In this document: piece by piece, positions 46,166 through 57,393 of the stretch
Layout of the letters: each line of letters opens with the position of its first letter
Numbering within the stretch: the first letter of the stretch is position 1
NCBI RefSeq assembly: GCF_030867095.1
Contig: NC_081831.1
Coordinates: 41,725,319-41,789,318 of the forward strand
Length of the DNA stretch: 64,000 bases
Origin: Alligator mississippiensis
Lineage: Eukaryota > Chordata > Crocodylia > Alligatoridae
Direction of reading: 5' to 3'
The notes under the pieces: generated by a model
What the model was told of the DNA's origin: nothing
The model's input: the letters and a program-made list of their open reading frames with translations, nothing else
Database searches by the model: none
Program-made: the position numbers and the translations under genes

Positions 46166-49100
46166 TGGGATGGGCTTCACCTGTTTGGGATGGGCTTCAC
46201 CTGTCCCCCAAAGGTAAGCGTGTGTTTTCTTCTAGGTTGGTGGATTTCCTCCGGCAGGCTTTAAACTAGGCTCGTCGGGGGGAGGGGAAGATGAGGGCAG
46301 GGGAAGCTGTGGACCACCAAACCATGTGGCACCCACAAGGACAGCCCAGCCTGAAGAAGGAGAACATTGGGAACCCGCAAGCCATGGGGCGGCCAGCAGC
46401 ACAGCACAGGTAAGCAACAAGAAGGTAAGAAATAAGGGGCCCCTTGGGATTCAGAGCGGGGGGGGGGGGCAGCAAAGGCACCAGTCACAGGGCTCAAATG
46501 CCTATATACTAATGCTAGGAGCATGGGGAACAAGCAGGATGAACTAGCGCTCCTGCTTGCAGAAAACATCTATGACTTAGTAGGGCTAACAGAAACCTGG
46601 TGGGATTTGTCCCACGACTGGGTGGTACATATTGAGGGTTATAGGCTGTACAGAAAGGACAGGGTGGGGAAGAAAGGGGGAGGGGTTGTGCTCTATGTCA
46701 ATGAGCAATATACATCGACCCTCATCAAGATGGAATCGAAGGATGAGGAAGTAGAAGGATTGTGGGTTAGGTTACATGGGGGGCAAGGAGAAAGGGATTT
46801 GGTGGTAGGGGTCTGCTACAGACCCCCACACCAAGGGGAAGAACTAGATTTGGGGCTCCTGAGGCAGCTCTCAGAGACCATAAAAGCTAAAGAGTTGGTA
46901 GTCATGAGGGACCTAAACTACCCAGACATCTGCTGGGAGACGCAGCCGGCAAAGTCCCACCGTTCACGTAGGTTTCTAACCTGTGTACAGGACCTCCACC
47001 TGACACAGGAGGTGCATGGTCCCACTAGAGGGAATGCCTTACTGGATCTGGTATTGGCAATGGGGGATGACATGGTAGGGGACCTACAGATCGGTGGTCA
47101 CCTGGGGGACAGTGATCACCTAATAATAGAATTCTTCATAAGATGTCGAGTGGGTAAGGTAACTAGTAGGGTGAAAGTGCTAGACTTTAGGAAAGCTGAT
47201 TTCAATTAACTCAGGCGATTAGTCAAGGACGCACTGCAGAGTAGGAGTTTTGATGGGATGGGAGCCCAAGAAGGGTGGCTGTGCCTTAAGGAAATGATCC
47301 TTTGGGCACGAAGGGAGATGATCCCGATGCGAGGAAAAAGAGGGAAAGGGGCCAGGAGGCTTCCTTGGCTGACCAGAGAAATCCAGGGCAGACTAAGGGT
47401 CAAAAGGGGAGCACATAAAAAGTGGAAACAGGGAGAGATCACCAAAGACGAATATACCTCCTCTGCTCGCGCTTGTAGGGAGGCAGTTAGACGGGCCAAA
47501 GCTACCATGGAGCTGAGGATCCCAAGTAAAGGACAACAAGAAATTGTTCTTTAGATATATAGGGAGTAAAAGGAAGGCCCAGGGAGGAATAGGACCCCTG
47601 CTAAATAGGCAGAAGCAATTGGTGACGGACAGGGGGGATGAGGCTGAACTCCTCAACGAGTTCTTTGCCTCAGTGTTCCTAAGAGAGGGACACGACAAGT
47701 CTCTCACTGGGGTTGTAGAGAGGCAGCAGCAGGGCGCCAGACTTCCATATGTAGATCCTGAGGTGGTGCAGAGTCACTTGGAAGAACTGGATACCTTTAA
47801 GTCGGCAGGCCCAGATGAGCTCCATCCAAGGGTGCTGAAGGTACTGGCCGACATCATTGCAGAGCCACTGGCGGGAATATTCGAACGCTCGTGGCGCATG
47901 GGCCAAGTCCCGGAGGACTGGAAAAGGGCTAACGTGGTCCCCATTTTCAAAAAGGGGAGGAAGGAGGACCCAGGCAACTATAGGCCAGTCAGTCTCACGT
48001 CCATCCTTGGTAAAGTCTTTGAAAAAATTATCAAGGCTCACATTTGTGAGAGCCCAGCAGGGCAAATTATGCTGAGGGGAAACCAGCACGGGCTTGTGGC
48101 GGGCAGATCGTGCCTGACCAATCTAGTCTCTTTCTATGACCAGGTTACGAAACGCCTGGACACAGGAGGAGGGGTGGATGTCGTAAACTTAGACTTTAGG
48201 AAGGCCTTCGATACGGTATCCCACCCCATACTGGTGAACAAGTTAAGAGGCTGTGACTTGGATGACTACACAGTCTGGTGGGTGGCAAATTGGCTAGAGG
48301 GTCGCACCCAGAGAGTCGTGGTGGATGGGTCGGTCTCGACCTGGAAGGGTGTGGGCAGTGGGGTCCTGCAGGGCTCGGTCCTTGGACCGATACTCTTTAA
48401 TGTCTTCATCAGTGACTTGGACGAGGGAGTCAAATGTACTCTGTCCAAGTTTGCAGATGACACATAGCTATGGGGAGAAGTGGACACGCCAGAGGGCAGG
48501 GAACAGCTGCAGGCAGACCTGGATAGGTTGCACAAGTGGGCAGAAAACAACAGGATGCAGTTCAACAAGGAGAAATGCAAAGTGCTGCACCTAGGGAGGA
48601 AAAATGTCCAGCACACCTACAGCCTAGGGAATGACCTGCTGGGTGGCACAGAGGTGGAAAGGGATCTTGGAGTCCTAGTGGACTCCAAGATGAACATGAG
48701 CCGGCAGTGTGACGAAGCCATCAGAAAAGCCAATGGCACTTTATCGTGAATCAGCAGATGCATGACGAATAGGTCCAAGGAGGTGATACTTCCCCTCTAT
48801 CGGGCGCTGGTCAGACCGCAGTTGGAGTACTGCATGCAATTCTGGGCGCCATACTTCAAGAAGGATGTGGATAACCTGGAGAGGGTCCAGAGAAGGGAAA
48901 CTCATATGGTCAAGGGCCTGCAGACCAAGCCCTACGAGGAGAGACTAGAGAAACTGGACCTTTTCAGCCTCCGCAAGAGAAGGTTGAGAGGCGACCTTGT
49001 GGCTGCCTATAAGTTCATCACGGGGGCACAGAAGGGAATTGGTGAGTATTTATTCACCAAAGCGCCCCCGGGGGTTACAAGAAACAATGGCCACAAGTTA

Positions 49101-49342
49101 GCAGAGAGCAGATTTAGACTGGACATTAGGAAGAACTTCTTCACAGTTCGAGTGGCCAAGGTCTGGAACGGGCTCCCAAGGGAGGTGGTGCTCTCCCCTA
49201 CCCTGGGGGTCTTCAAGAGGAGGTTAGATGAGTATCTAGCTGGGGTCATCTAGACCCAGCACTCTTTCCTGCCTATGCAGGGGGTCGGACTCGATGATCT
49301 ATTGAGGTCCCTTCCGACCCTAACATCTATGAATCTATGACT
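46166..49342 (+). mobile_element. CR1 LINE, nearly complete ORF2 with 3' end
   Basis: It starts within the C-terminus of ORF1 (DGLHLSPKGKRVFSSRLVDF, stop near 46268). ORF2 follows from about 46490: endonuclease (TNARSMGNKQDELALLL, TETWWDLSHDW, HLGDSDHLIIEF), RT ([47 protein letters not shown]) and the C-terminal domain ending LDEYLAGVI at 49253. The 3' end carries ATCTATGAATCTATGA. Lesions seen in ORF2 are stops at 47207, 48465 (just after FADDT) and 48747, and one frame change near 47535-47545. That is few for this window, so the copy is young. Confidence 0.95.
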
Positions 49343-49347
49343 CAGCC

Positions 49348-51359
49348 TGTCTGACTCACAAAGAATTTCCCCCCACCCCACCTCTACCTGAACAATAACC
49401 AATTATGAAAGACAATGAAGATGCAGTGGGAGATACACCTAAAGCCCTCCAGATAAGGGTGACAAGAATGAAGATCTCATTTGCATCCGAGATGGAACCA
49501 GATGACAATTCATTTACATGGGAGATGGAGAACAGAAAGCCCGAAGCAAAGGCCGCAGTGAATTTTGGGATCGGAGAAGCAGGGGAGTGCTGCATGATGG
49601 GCAATCTGTGCTCCAAATGCTAATCAACCCATATTTACACACACCCAACTCAACATTTATCAGACCAATTCTAATCTGGATTTACAAAGGACCTTCTTCC
49701 CCCCCCCCCCCACCTTATCTAACCAGAACAAAGCAGAAGTAAAGTTTAATAGGTGTCTCAGGCCGTACATTCCCCGGTCCCACTATGGGAGGCCTATTTA
49801 ACTTGATTGACTAAAACTCGGTTGCCGGGTTAGGGAATGCTAAGGCAAGAGATCGAGTCAGGGGGGGTATGGGCAACATTTGAACAATGATAAAGGGTTT
49901 ATCACAGCGTCCAGCCCATTGGAGCCCTGACCACAAATGCTGTCATACTTTTCTCAGGATGACTGGTAGAAGTCATCCCCACAAAGTTTATGAATGCTCC
50001 AAGTAATCCCCTTAAGTTTGTTAAAGACTACAGTAAGATCTGGAAAAGTCATGCTAAACTGAGGCTTGTTCACAACAGGTAAAATTCCCAAACCCTGACA
50101 CTGCAAGAAACAATGAAGTATCCCATCCAGTATATCTGCTATCCATAGGAATTTCAAGCTGGCTCCTAAGTGTCTGCTTACTTCTTAATCTTATGTTTTT
50201 CCTGGTTATTGATCAGTTTTTTGAGATGTTCCAAACCAGATAACCCCTTGCCAATAGAAAAGACAATTATTTACACTATTAAAAGAAAGCTTTGAAGAAG
50301 CTGAACTGAGGGTATAAAAATCTGTAAAAAAGCAGCAAAGTGTGCCTCAAGAGGAGAAATCTCTCTGACACCATCCTCTGTTGTTCCCAAGAAGCTTGAA
50401 GAAACAAATAGTCTCCCTTCAAGGATTGTGCTAAAAACTTTATCTGTCAGCATTGGAACCAGAGTGCTTTGGACTGATGAGATCCCAGCTCTTGCTCTCT
50501 CTCTCTCTTTTCTCTTTTCTCTCTCAGCATAGATTTCTGAACCTGTACTGTATTAGCTAAGCTTGAGCTAAGTTTCCCCAAATACTTAGTGAAACCAGGG
50601 TAGTATTATAATTGTGTTTGTTTTCCTTTGCATGTCTATTACTACTAGTACCATTATATATTTCATATACTTAGCAATAAATAACTTTTATAGTCAAACT
50701 GATAGTAACTGGGTGTATGTTTCCTTCTCTACTTTTCTTCCCTACTTGCTCTGCAGCAACGCTTCTTTTACCTAAGCTAAAGATCCCTGTGAAGCCCAAA
50801 AATACTTTGGGGTCTGCTCATCAAGAGGCTACCCCTACTAGGACAGTTAGGGGAAAAGATTGGGACGCACTGAGTTTGAAACACATAAGGGGATCAGCTT
50901 GTACAGGCTGATTGAACCAGTTTGGCTCAGACGTGCCCTTTTGAACTGAATGCTGGCCCATGAGGGTGTCAGCTGGACATCCAGCTGGATTCAGAGGTAT
51001 TCTGTTTACCTGTGTGCTTGTGTCTGACTGCAGTTTATGGTTGCTCTGATTAACTGATTCTTGGCACAGGGGGGTGTCAGCCTGTCCATGCTGATCAACC
51101 CAGCCAGGTCAGGCGTGTCCCGTTAATCTATATGTGTTTGTGTGTATGACTGATTTGGTGACTGGAGGAACCCAGCCCCATTGAAACTGAGTCCTGCAAG
51201 ATAGCTCCGTTGGGGTTGAGGACTTGCAGAAGGGAGACATACAGCTCCATATAGGAACACAAGTAACACAAACAGCACATTGATAGAATTACAAAGACCC
51301 TAGAAACATATCCCTAATAAATAAGCATACCCCCAAAGTGATGGGCAAATCTGGTAACA
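49348..51359 (+). mobile_element. Solo LTR, family A, second copy
   Basis: It is the reverse complement of 1501-4996 without the nested insert (2012 versus 2015 bp). The TATA-like GGGTATAAAAATC near 50310 and AATAAA near 50683 give plus orientation with U3 of about 960 bp. It ends CTGGTAACA at 51359. The first 50 or so bases found in copy 1 are missing where the CR1 3' end abuts. On the right it borders retroviral env-like sequence. Confidence 0.75.
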
Positions 51360-51360
51360 A

Positions 51361-53010
51361 GTTGCACCAATTGATAAATTAATTTGGTACAATGTTTCTC
51401 TACCCTTAGCCTGTATACAGGCTCAAGCTTTAAGCCAAACCATAGTCACTCAAATCATCCACTCTGGCCTTCAGAGCCATTTGCCAGTAGAGCTTAAAAA
51501 CATTGGTTGAAACAATGCTACTCAAGGAGAAAAAGACCTTTCCAGGTGGTGGAAGTTAGTTTTTTTTTATCTATAGTGAATCAAACCAACAAATTATGGT
51601 TCATGTGGTTACTGTTAGTGCCACTTCTCATATCACCATATATCCACTGGTATCTGTGGGTCTTGGAGTAAGTAAAGGTGTTGTGATGTACCCGTGTGAC
51701 CATCATCAGTGGGCATTTAAGCAGCAAAGGAAATGGAGGACTGTTAATATCAACGGGTATGTATGTGAGGACCAGAATCTTCTGGCACAAGATGAATGCC
51801 TGTATGAACAACATGAAGTCCAGCACTGCACCTTTGATTTCGTTAGTGAAAACCACTCTGTTGTAGTATATTTTGGAAAGGGATGTGTTTGTGTACGTAC
51901 TCATTGTCCATATATTTTGATTGACCATGAAGTTTTGTATTTTCTGTCAATCAATGTTTTTGTAATTTTTCATCAGTTAATGGTTATGATTTTACATATT
52001 TTGTGCCCCGGTGGACTGTTCAGTCTATCCAAGCTAAACCATGGCTATATCAGGATATGACCCCGGTGCCGATGAGATTGAATTTGCCACTTTTGTAGCA
52101 AGTTTTGTCTCACTCTGATCTACATGCTATACTCCAATCTATTAAGAAATACAATCAAGAAACTGTGGTTCAAATCAAACATAACAGAAAAGAAGTACTG
52201 ACAGTAGTAATTATCATAGTAGTACTTAACATAGTAGTACTGTCAGTACAAAAGTACTGACATTAGTAGTAGTACTGACAAAAGGTCTGGAATGCTGGAC
52301 AGCACTCTTGGTGGGAAACTTTAATTGGATGGAGTCTAATGGCGTTGGGATTTTTTAATCTAATTTTACATCCTATTATTTTGCTTTTTGTACAAATGAT
52401 ATTGCTTGTGTTCATGATTTTATTGTGTTGGAAAATGAAACGGCTATATTTTAGATTAGAACACTATCAAGCTCAACAGCTACAAAAATTATATTATGAC
52501 AAGCTCTCTCAATAAGCAGGATGTCAGGCAAGCCTGGGGTGAAATGATCACTCCCTGTGTGAAGAAGTTGGCTGATGGCTGCAACCCATACAGACCTTGA
52601 GCAGCAGGGGCAGAGTTTCATTACCAGACTGACTTCCATGCAGTGATGGCATAGGTGAACCTAGCCATCAAGGAGGGGACTGTTAGGGTAGCTTGTCATA
52701 TTTTATGTTTTACAGTTGCACCTGTTCATAGAGTGATGAATTATAGTGTTGTTTAAAGTTTTCTTTACATTCAGCCTAAGTTCTGTATAGTCTCATTGTT
52801 ATCTGAACTTTTCATTTTCAAACTTTTCAAACAGGTGTTAGCAGTATCAGCTGGCCTTGTTTCTTGCAAGCAGCTAATGGCCTTGAGTTTGCTCACATGA
52901 TGTTTCTTTCCTTTTTCTATCACTGTGAGAAGTTTTTCTAACACAACATAGTAATAGTTTTGTTACTAGCTCAGATTAACTTCAGTTCTGCTGATGAGGT
53001 TAGGTGCTTC
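51361..53010 (+). mobile_element. Endogenous retrovirus, 3' piece: env-like region and LTR (fossil)
   Basis: Env-like coding traces (about 51361-52680) contain Cys-rich extracellular words and a hydrophobic membrane-spanning stretch near 52340-52430. A polypurine tract, AAGGAGGGGA, ends at 52679, followed at 52681 by an LTR starting TGTTAGGGTAGC. The LTR matches the one at 62019 on the other strand for about 330 bp and is then cut off near 53010. It is broken by several changes and is old. Confidence 0.7.
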
Positions 53011-53042
53011 TTTGAAATTACAAACCACTTATCAGAGCTGGG

Positions 53043-53400
53043 CCTATGAACTGCACTTCATCAGCCTCCTAGGTAGTAGGTACAGAAACTCATGGACTCG
53101 AAATAGATTAGAAAGTGGAATTCTGACACACTGCAACCTGGCGAATATCTGACTCCCCAGGTACCTCTGCACTTTGACCTATGCTGCTACATCCCCCTTT
53201 GCCCCCTACCCCCCACCCCAGCCTGTCCCTTACCTCCTGATGCCTCCATTTCCATTTTCACTGACTGGCTTCCTTGCTTGCATTGTGGGCCAGGGCAGCC
53301 TCTAGCTTCTTTACTATTCCTTCCATCCAGGACCAGGAGACACACCAATTGCAGGTACTTCCTCATCCTGACAAAGGGTTTTTCAACCCAAAAGCTGGCA
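53043..53400 (+). mobile_element. Penelope-like element 3' tail, second copy
   Basis: It aligns with 5163-5480 in the same orientation: tatgaactgcacttcatcag, the ggtacagaaactcatggact block and 'gggtttttcaaccc'. It has a small insertion and mutations. Only the 3' end is present. Confidence 0.5.
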
Positions 53401-53506
53401 TCCTGAGCAGCTAAGCTGAGCACACTGGGAGCCTCACAACTGCACAGCAACCAATAAGTGTAAGGCCTGTCAAAGACGTGACAGGTCTGGGCTTTCCCTA
53501 GCCAGG

Positions 53507-53510
<4 letters not shown>

Positions 53511-53549
<39 letters not shown>
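53511..53549. repeat. (TG)n microsatellite
   Basis: About 19 uninterrupted TG units. Confidence 0.97.
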
Positions 53550-53551
<2 letters not shown>

Positions 53552-53829
53552 TAGCCTGAGGTTATGGCACCTCCTACCCGCCTTTCACCAGAGGATCATT
53601 GGTCCTGACATTTATGGGGCTGCCGTGCCACCAGCACTCACACCAAGCCTCCCTACCCTGGCAAGGTGCAGTTTTAGTGGTCATGTCCAGGACCTGGGGC
53701 CTCCTCCCATACTTCCAAGTTCATCCTGGCAGAGGAATGAGCTCAGCAGGGACATGTTCTTCCCCTGTTGGCTGGTGATGCAGTTAGTGCCCCCTTCAGC
53801 TGAGAGTGGGGCATTACCTGGTTTTTAAA

Positions 53830-56390
53830 AAAAGGAAAAAAGGAAATAGGTGTGGACAGAGTGAGGAGGGTGGCATTCAGTCCATCTTCACCTGGAGCTG
53901 GGGAACCCCAGCAGTGGGAGGTTCACCTTCAGGAACACCAGCTGCTCCACCAAACCAGCATCCAAGCAGGTGCGGTGGGGTGTCACTACATCCCCGGCAA
54001 TGCTGAACACCCTCTTGCTTGGCACACTGGTCGGTGGACAGGACAGGTGTTGCCGGGCAGCTGTGGCCAGATTTGGCTACACCAGGCTGTGGCTTGCCCA
54101 GTAGGCCAAGGGGTCACGCCGCAGCGGCTCCACATCCTCCGCAAGATAGGCAGTCACCAAGGTGTAGGCGCTACCAGCCTGATGCTGGGGTCTGGTGGCT
54201 CTGGACCCCACCATAGAAGCCATGCCCTTAGCTCATATTGGTAGTGCCTGTGGTGGAGGACAAGACTGGCTCATGGATGGCATGCTAGCATGAGACAGTG
54301 GATCCCACTGTTCCATGTCCCCCCGCCTCTGCCATTCTGCCTCCCTGACTTTCTTTACGAGTACCTCTGTCCACTGATTCAGTGTTTGGCTGCTACATAC
54401 AGTGCCCTTCACCCTTGGGTCACACATGACAGCTAGCACGTGGACTGTACTGGACCACAAGGGATCAAGCCATTTCCTGATGCCCTCCTTCAGCTGCCTC
54501 ACCAGTGCCTGCACTTCTGGTGACAGCGGCCTGCCCCAGCCAGGAACATTGATCCCCTGGAAGCTCTCCATTAGGCTCTGAAGTTCCCTCACTATGGGGA
54601 TCACCTGGCTAAGGAGGGCATCAGCAGCACTGAGGCTCTCGGTGGCCTCGAGGAAGGGCTTGAGGACCACCAAGATCTGGGAGATGGTATTCCACTCAGC
54701 TTTGTTCAGGGGGCCACTGATACCGATCTCCCTGAGCAGGGCCATCTCATGGATGTACTTCTGTTGCTCCACCAGCCTCTCAAGCATCAGGTATGTGGAG
54801 TTCTACCAAGTCTCTACATCCTGCATGATTCTGTGCTGCGGGATGTTCAGCTCTGTTTGTTTGTCCCACAGCATCTTGCCCCCCTTGATGCTCTGGTGGA
54901 AGTAGCCTGCCACTTTCCTGCATTTGGAAATGAGCTTGCTGGTGGTGCCGGCACCATCACCGGCATCCCTGTCCCCCCTCCAAGGCATCCCTGACAACAA
55001 GGTGCAACTTGTGCACCACGCAATGGATGCCAACGAAGTTGGCATCATGGACCACCTTTACCATATCGGTCCCATTGTCAGTGGCCGTGAAGCTGTGGGT
55101 GAGCTCATCCTGTCCAGTGAGCCACGCCTGCACCAGGTTGTTCATGGCCCCCATGATCTCTGCTGCTGTGTGGGACTCATCCAGCACCTCAGCTTGAAGG
55201 AGAGCCCACCAATGGCCTGACTGGTCACACCAGTGCCCTGTGAGGGAGAGGTAGGCATGATCTTCACCCCAGCTGCTCCAGATGTCCGAGGTGAAGTGCA
55301 AGGCCACCTGCAGACCTGCCTTACGCAGCTTCTCCCTCAAGTACTCCATGCATGCTTCATACAGGGATGGCACCACCTTCCTACTGAAGGTGGTGTGTGC
55401 GGGCACGTGGTATGATGGGAATGAAAGCACCATGAGCTGCCTGAACCCTGGCTGCTCAATGAAGGAGAAGGGCTGGCCATCAACATCAAGCATCTCCCCA
55501 ATGCTCTGGGTGAGCTCGCTCGGCCTTGCAACACACCCCACTTTCTATCTGCCTTTCCCCCACCATTCCAGTGTGGCCTGCTTCTGCTTTGGGGGGACAG
55601 GGGCTTTGGAACGAGTGGGGGACTTCCCTTAGGGCACTCTCCTGCTGGTGCCAGGCTGAGGAGGGGCAAGAGTAAGGGGGTGGAGCCTGCGGAGATGCAT
55701 CAGCATCCCCATGGTGGTCATGTTTTGTTCCCTTGCCGCAGCTGGTTTTGGCTCACCAATGCAGGCATATAGCATGTGTGGGATCATCTGCCAGCTCAAA
55801 ATGATCCCAGACCACACTACCCACTCACTTCTGGGGTGTGGGTGCATGTGTGGATGCTGCCCCTCCTCAGCAGGCAGAGGCACAGCAAGAGGAGGAGCGG
55901 ACTCAGCTGAGCACTTGCCTCCACCTCTACATCAACCTCCTCCAAAGTGCCTTCTGGGGAAGGAGACCTGGCTTGAAGGGAAACTTGAGGGGTGTCAAGC
56001 ACAAACTCAGCTGATTCCCAGAATTTCCCTTGCTGTGGCACTAAGATCCAGATCCAGCACCAGCTATTCTTCTGGCACTGGAAGGATCAGCATGGGAAGT
56101 GACAAAAGGGTGAAGTAGGCTACTGTGCTGGTGTTTCTGGTTGTGGTTGTCATCATGGTGGGGGTGGGGGCTACTGCATATGGACAGGATGCAGTCTCAG
56201 GCACAGGCAGTAGCTGTGCAGCTGCTACCCTCCCCTTGCTGCTTGCAGCAGATCTCATCCATTTTAGCTGGAGGAAAGAGGCTGCATCTCAGTTTGGTGG
56301 GGGAGAACTTACAGCTCTCCCTCTACCCGCTCTTCTACCCCTCCCTGAATGCTGGCCAGTGTGGCCACCTGCCCTTCCACCATGCTTCAT
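53830..56390 (-). mobile_element. hAT DNA transposon with BED finger, copy 2
   Basis: It is the same family as copy 1 at the left window edge, here on the minus strand and not interrupted by the LTR. It carries the BED finger end, the catalytic core and the C-terminal dimerisation domain. The terminal inverted repeats were not identified, so the outer limits are approximate. An A-rich stretch near 53825 bounds it on the left. Confidence 0.8.
53870..55883 (-). pseudogene. hAT transposase, copy 2, broken
   Basis: The order on the minus strand is: BED finger remnant (MLMHLRRLHP, near 55690-55720), catalytic core (HFTSDIWSSWGEDHAYLSLT, near 55270), CRKVAGYFHQSIKGGKMLWD, LMLERLVEQQKYIHEMALL near 54770, then the hAT dimerisation domain (PPTSVPSKRVFSIAG and LVEQLVFLKVNLPLLGF, near 53900-54050). 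A stop replaces the Trp of the RWNSTY motif near 54803. Frame changes lie near 54960-55000, near 55560-55640 and near 54230. Copy 1 lacks the C-terminal domain seen here. Confidence 0.85.
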
Positions 56391-56456
56391 GATGTGTTTC
56401 ATGTCTTCTTTTTCAAGAAATATATAAATGTATTTGCATTCCTATATAAACTGAAA

Positions 56457-56690
56457 ACTGTAGGTGTGGTGCATTGATGAGATTTATGAACCCGATAGAA
56501 ATATGTCTGTGTGTGTAGATAAACTCAAAAAGAGCTGAGATGCAGTAATGAGATTTATGAACCCAATAGAAATATGTCTGTGTGTGTAAATAAACTCAAA
56601 AGGAGCTTAGGTGCAGTAATGAGATTTATGAACCCGACAGAAATATGTCTGTGTGTGTAGATAAACTCAAAAGCATTGGTGTGGTAGAAA
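56457..56690. repeat. 71-bp minisatellite, about three units
   Basis: 'gagatttatgaaccc' starts at 56479, 56550 and 56621, an exact 71-bp period. Units include 'atatgtctgtgtgtgt' and 'aaactcaaaa'. They are highly similar, so the expansion is recent. Confidence 0.92.
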
Positions 56691-57165
56691 GAATGAACAT
56701 ATAAATACAAAAATATATACTAAATTCCTATACAGAGTAAATTCTATAGTAACCCTATCCAATATAAGATTCAAAAGAATAATCGATGAATATAATAATA
56801 AAATAAAAGCACCTACAAGAAGAAGGTATTCTGAATTCCCTTTTGCTAGGGTAGCAAGCAGAGAATCCTTTAGAAAATCAGTGTTCCTAGCCATAGCAGT
56901 CTGACAGTGAGCTGCAGACAGCTCACTAAGTGACCCCAAAGCAGAAAGCAGGGCAGGTCAAAAAATGCTACCTTTTATGAAGTTTTTCTGTCCCTCCCCC
57001 AGAGCACTGCAGTTGGAAGGGACCTCAGAGAAGGGTGACAGCCACTGGCCAGCTACATATGTCAATAAAGAGAGCGCACCTTCCTCCCCACTTTCTCCAC
57101 TCCTTCCCTTCCCTCCCCTTACTTTACTTTCTGTTTCCCTGAATGGAAGCCATTAAAGGTAAGCC
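56691..57165. other. No gene recognised
   Basis: AT-rich sequence, then a C-rich stretch at 57080-57130. Confidence 0.5.
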
Positions 57166-57169
57166 CAGC

Positions 57170-57393
57170 TTCATAATTGAAATTCAAAACATTTCGAACT
57201 TTTCAAAACATTTTGACCTGCCCTGTTTCGTTTTGACCCTGTTTCAAGCCTCCCTGTTTCATTTCAACTTCGCTGTTTCGAGGTCAAAACGGCTTGAAAC
57301 AGTGTTGAAACAAAATAGTTGGTACTAACAAAACAGATAGAATGGCCTCATGGGCTGAATCCAGCCCACGAGCTGTATTGTGCCCACCTCTGG
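57170..57393. mobile_element. hAT-like MITE end with GAAACAG-rich sequence
   Basis: The right end reads GGGCTGAATCCAGCCCACGA ... GTGCCCACCTCTG, which is the same type of end as the hAT foldbacks at 26521 and 28304. The adjoining 57180-57310 is rich in gtttcg/cgaaac words, as at 9137-9245. The left end was not found. It abuts retroviral integrase sequence at 57394. Confidence 0.4.
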
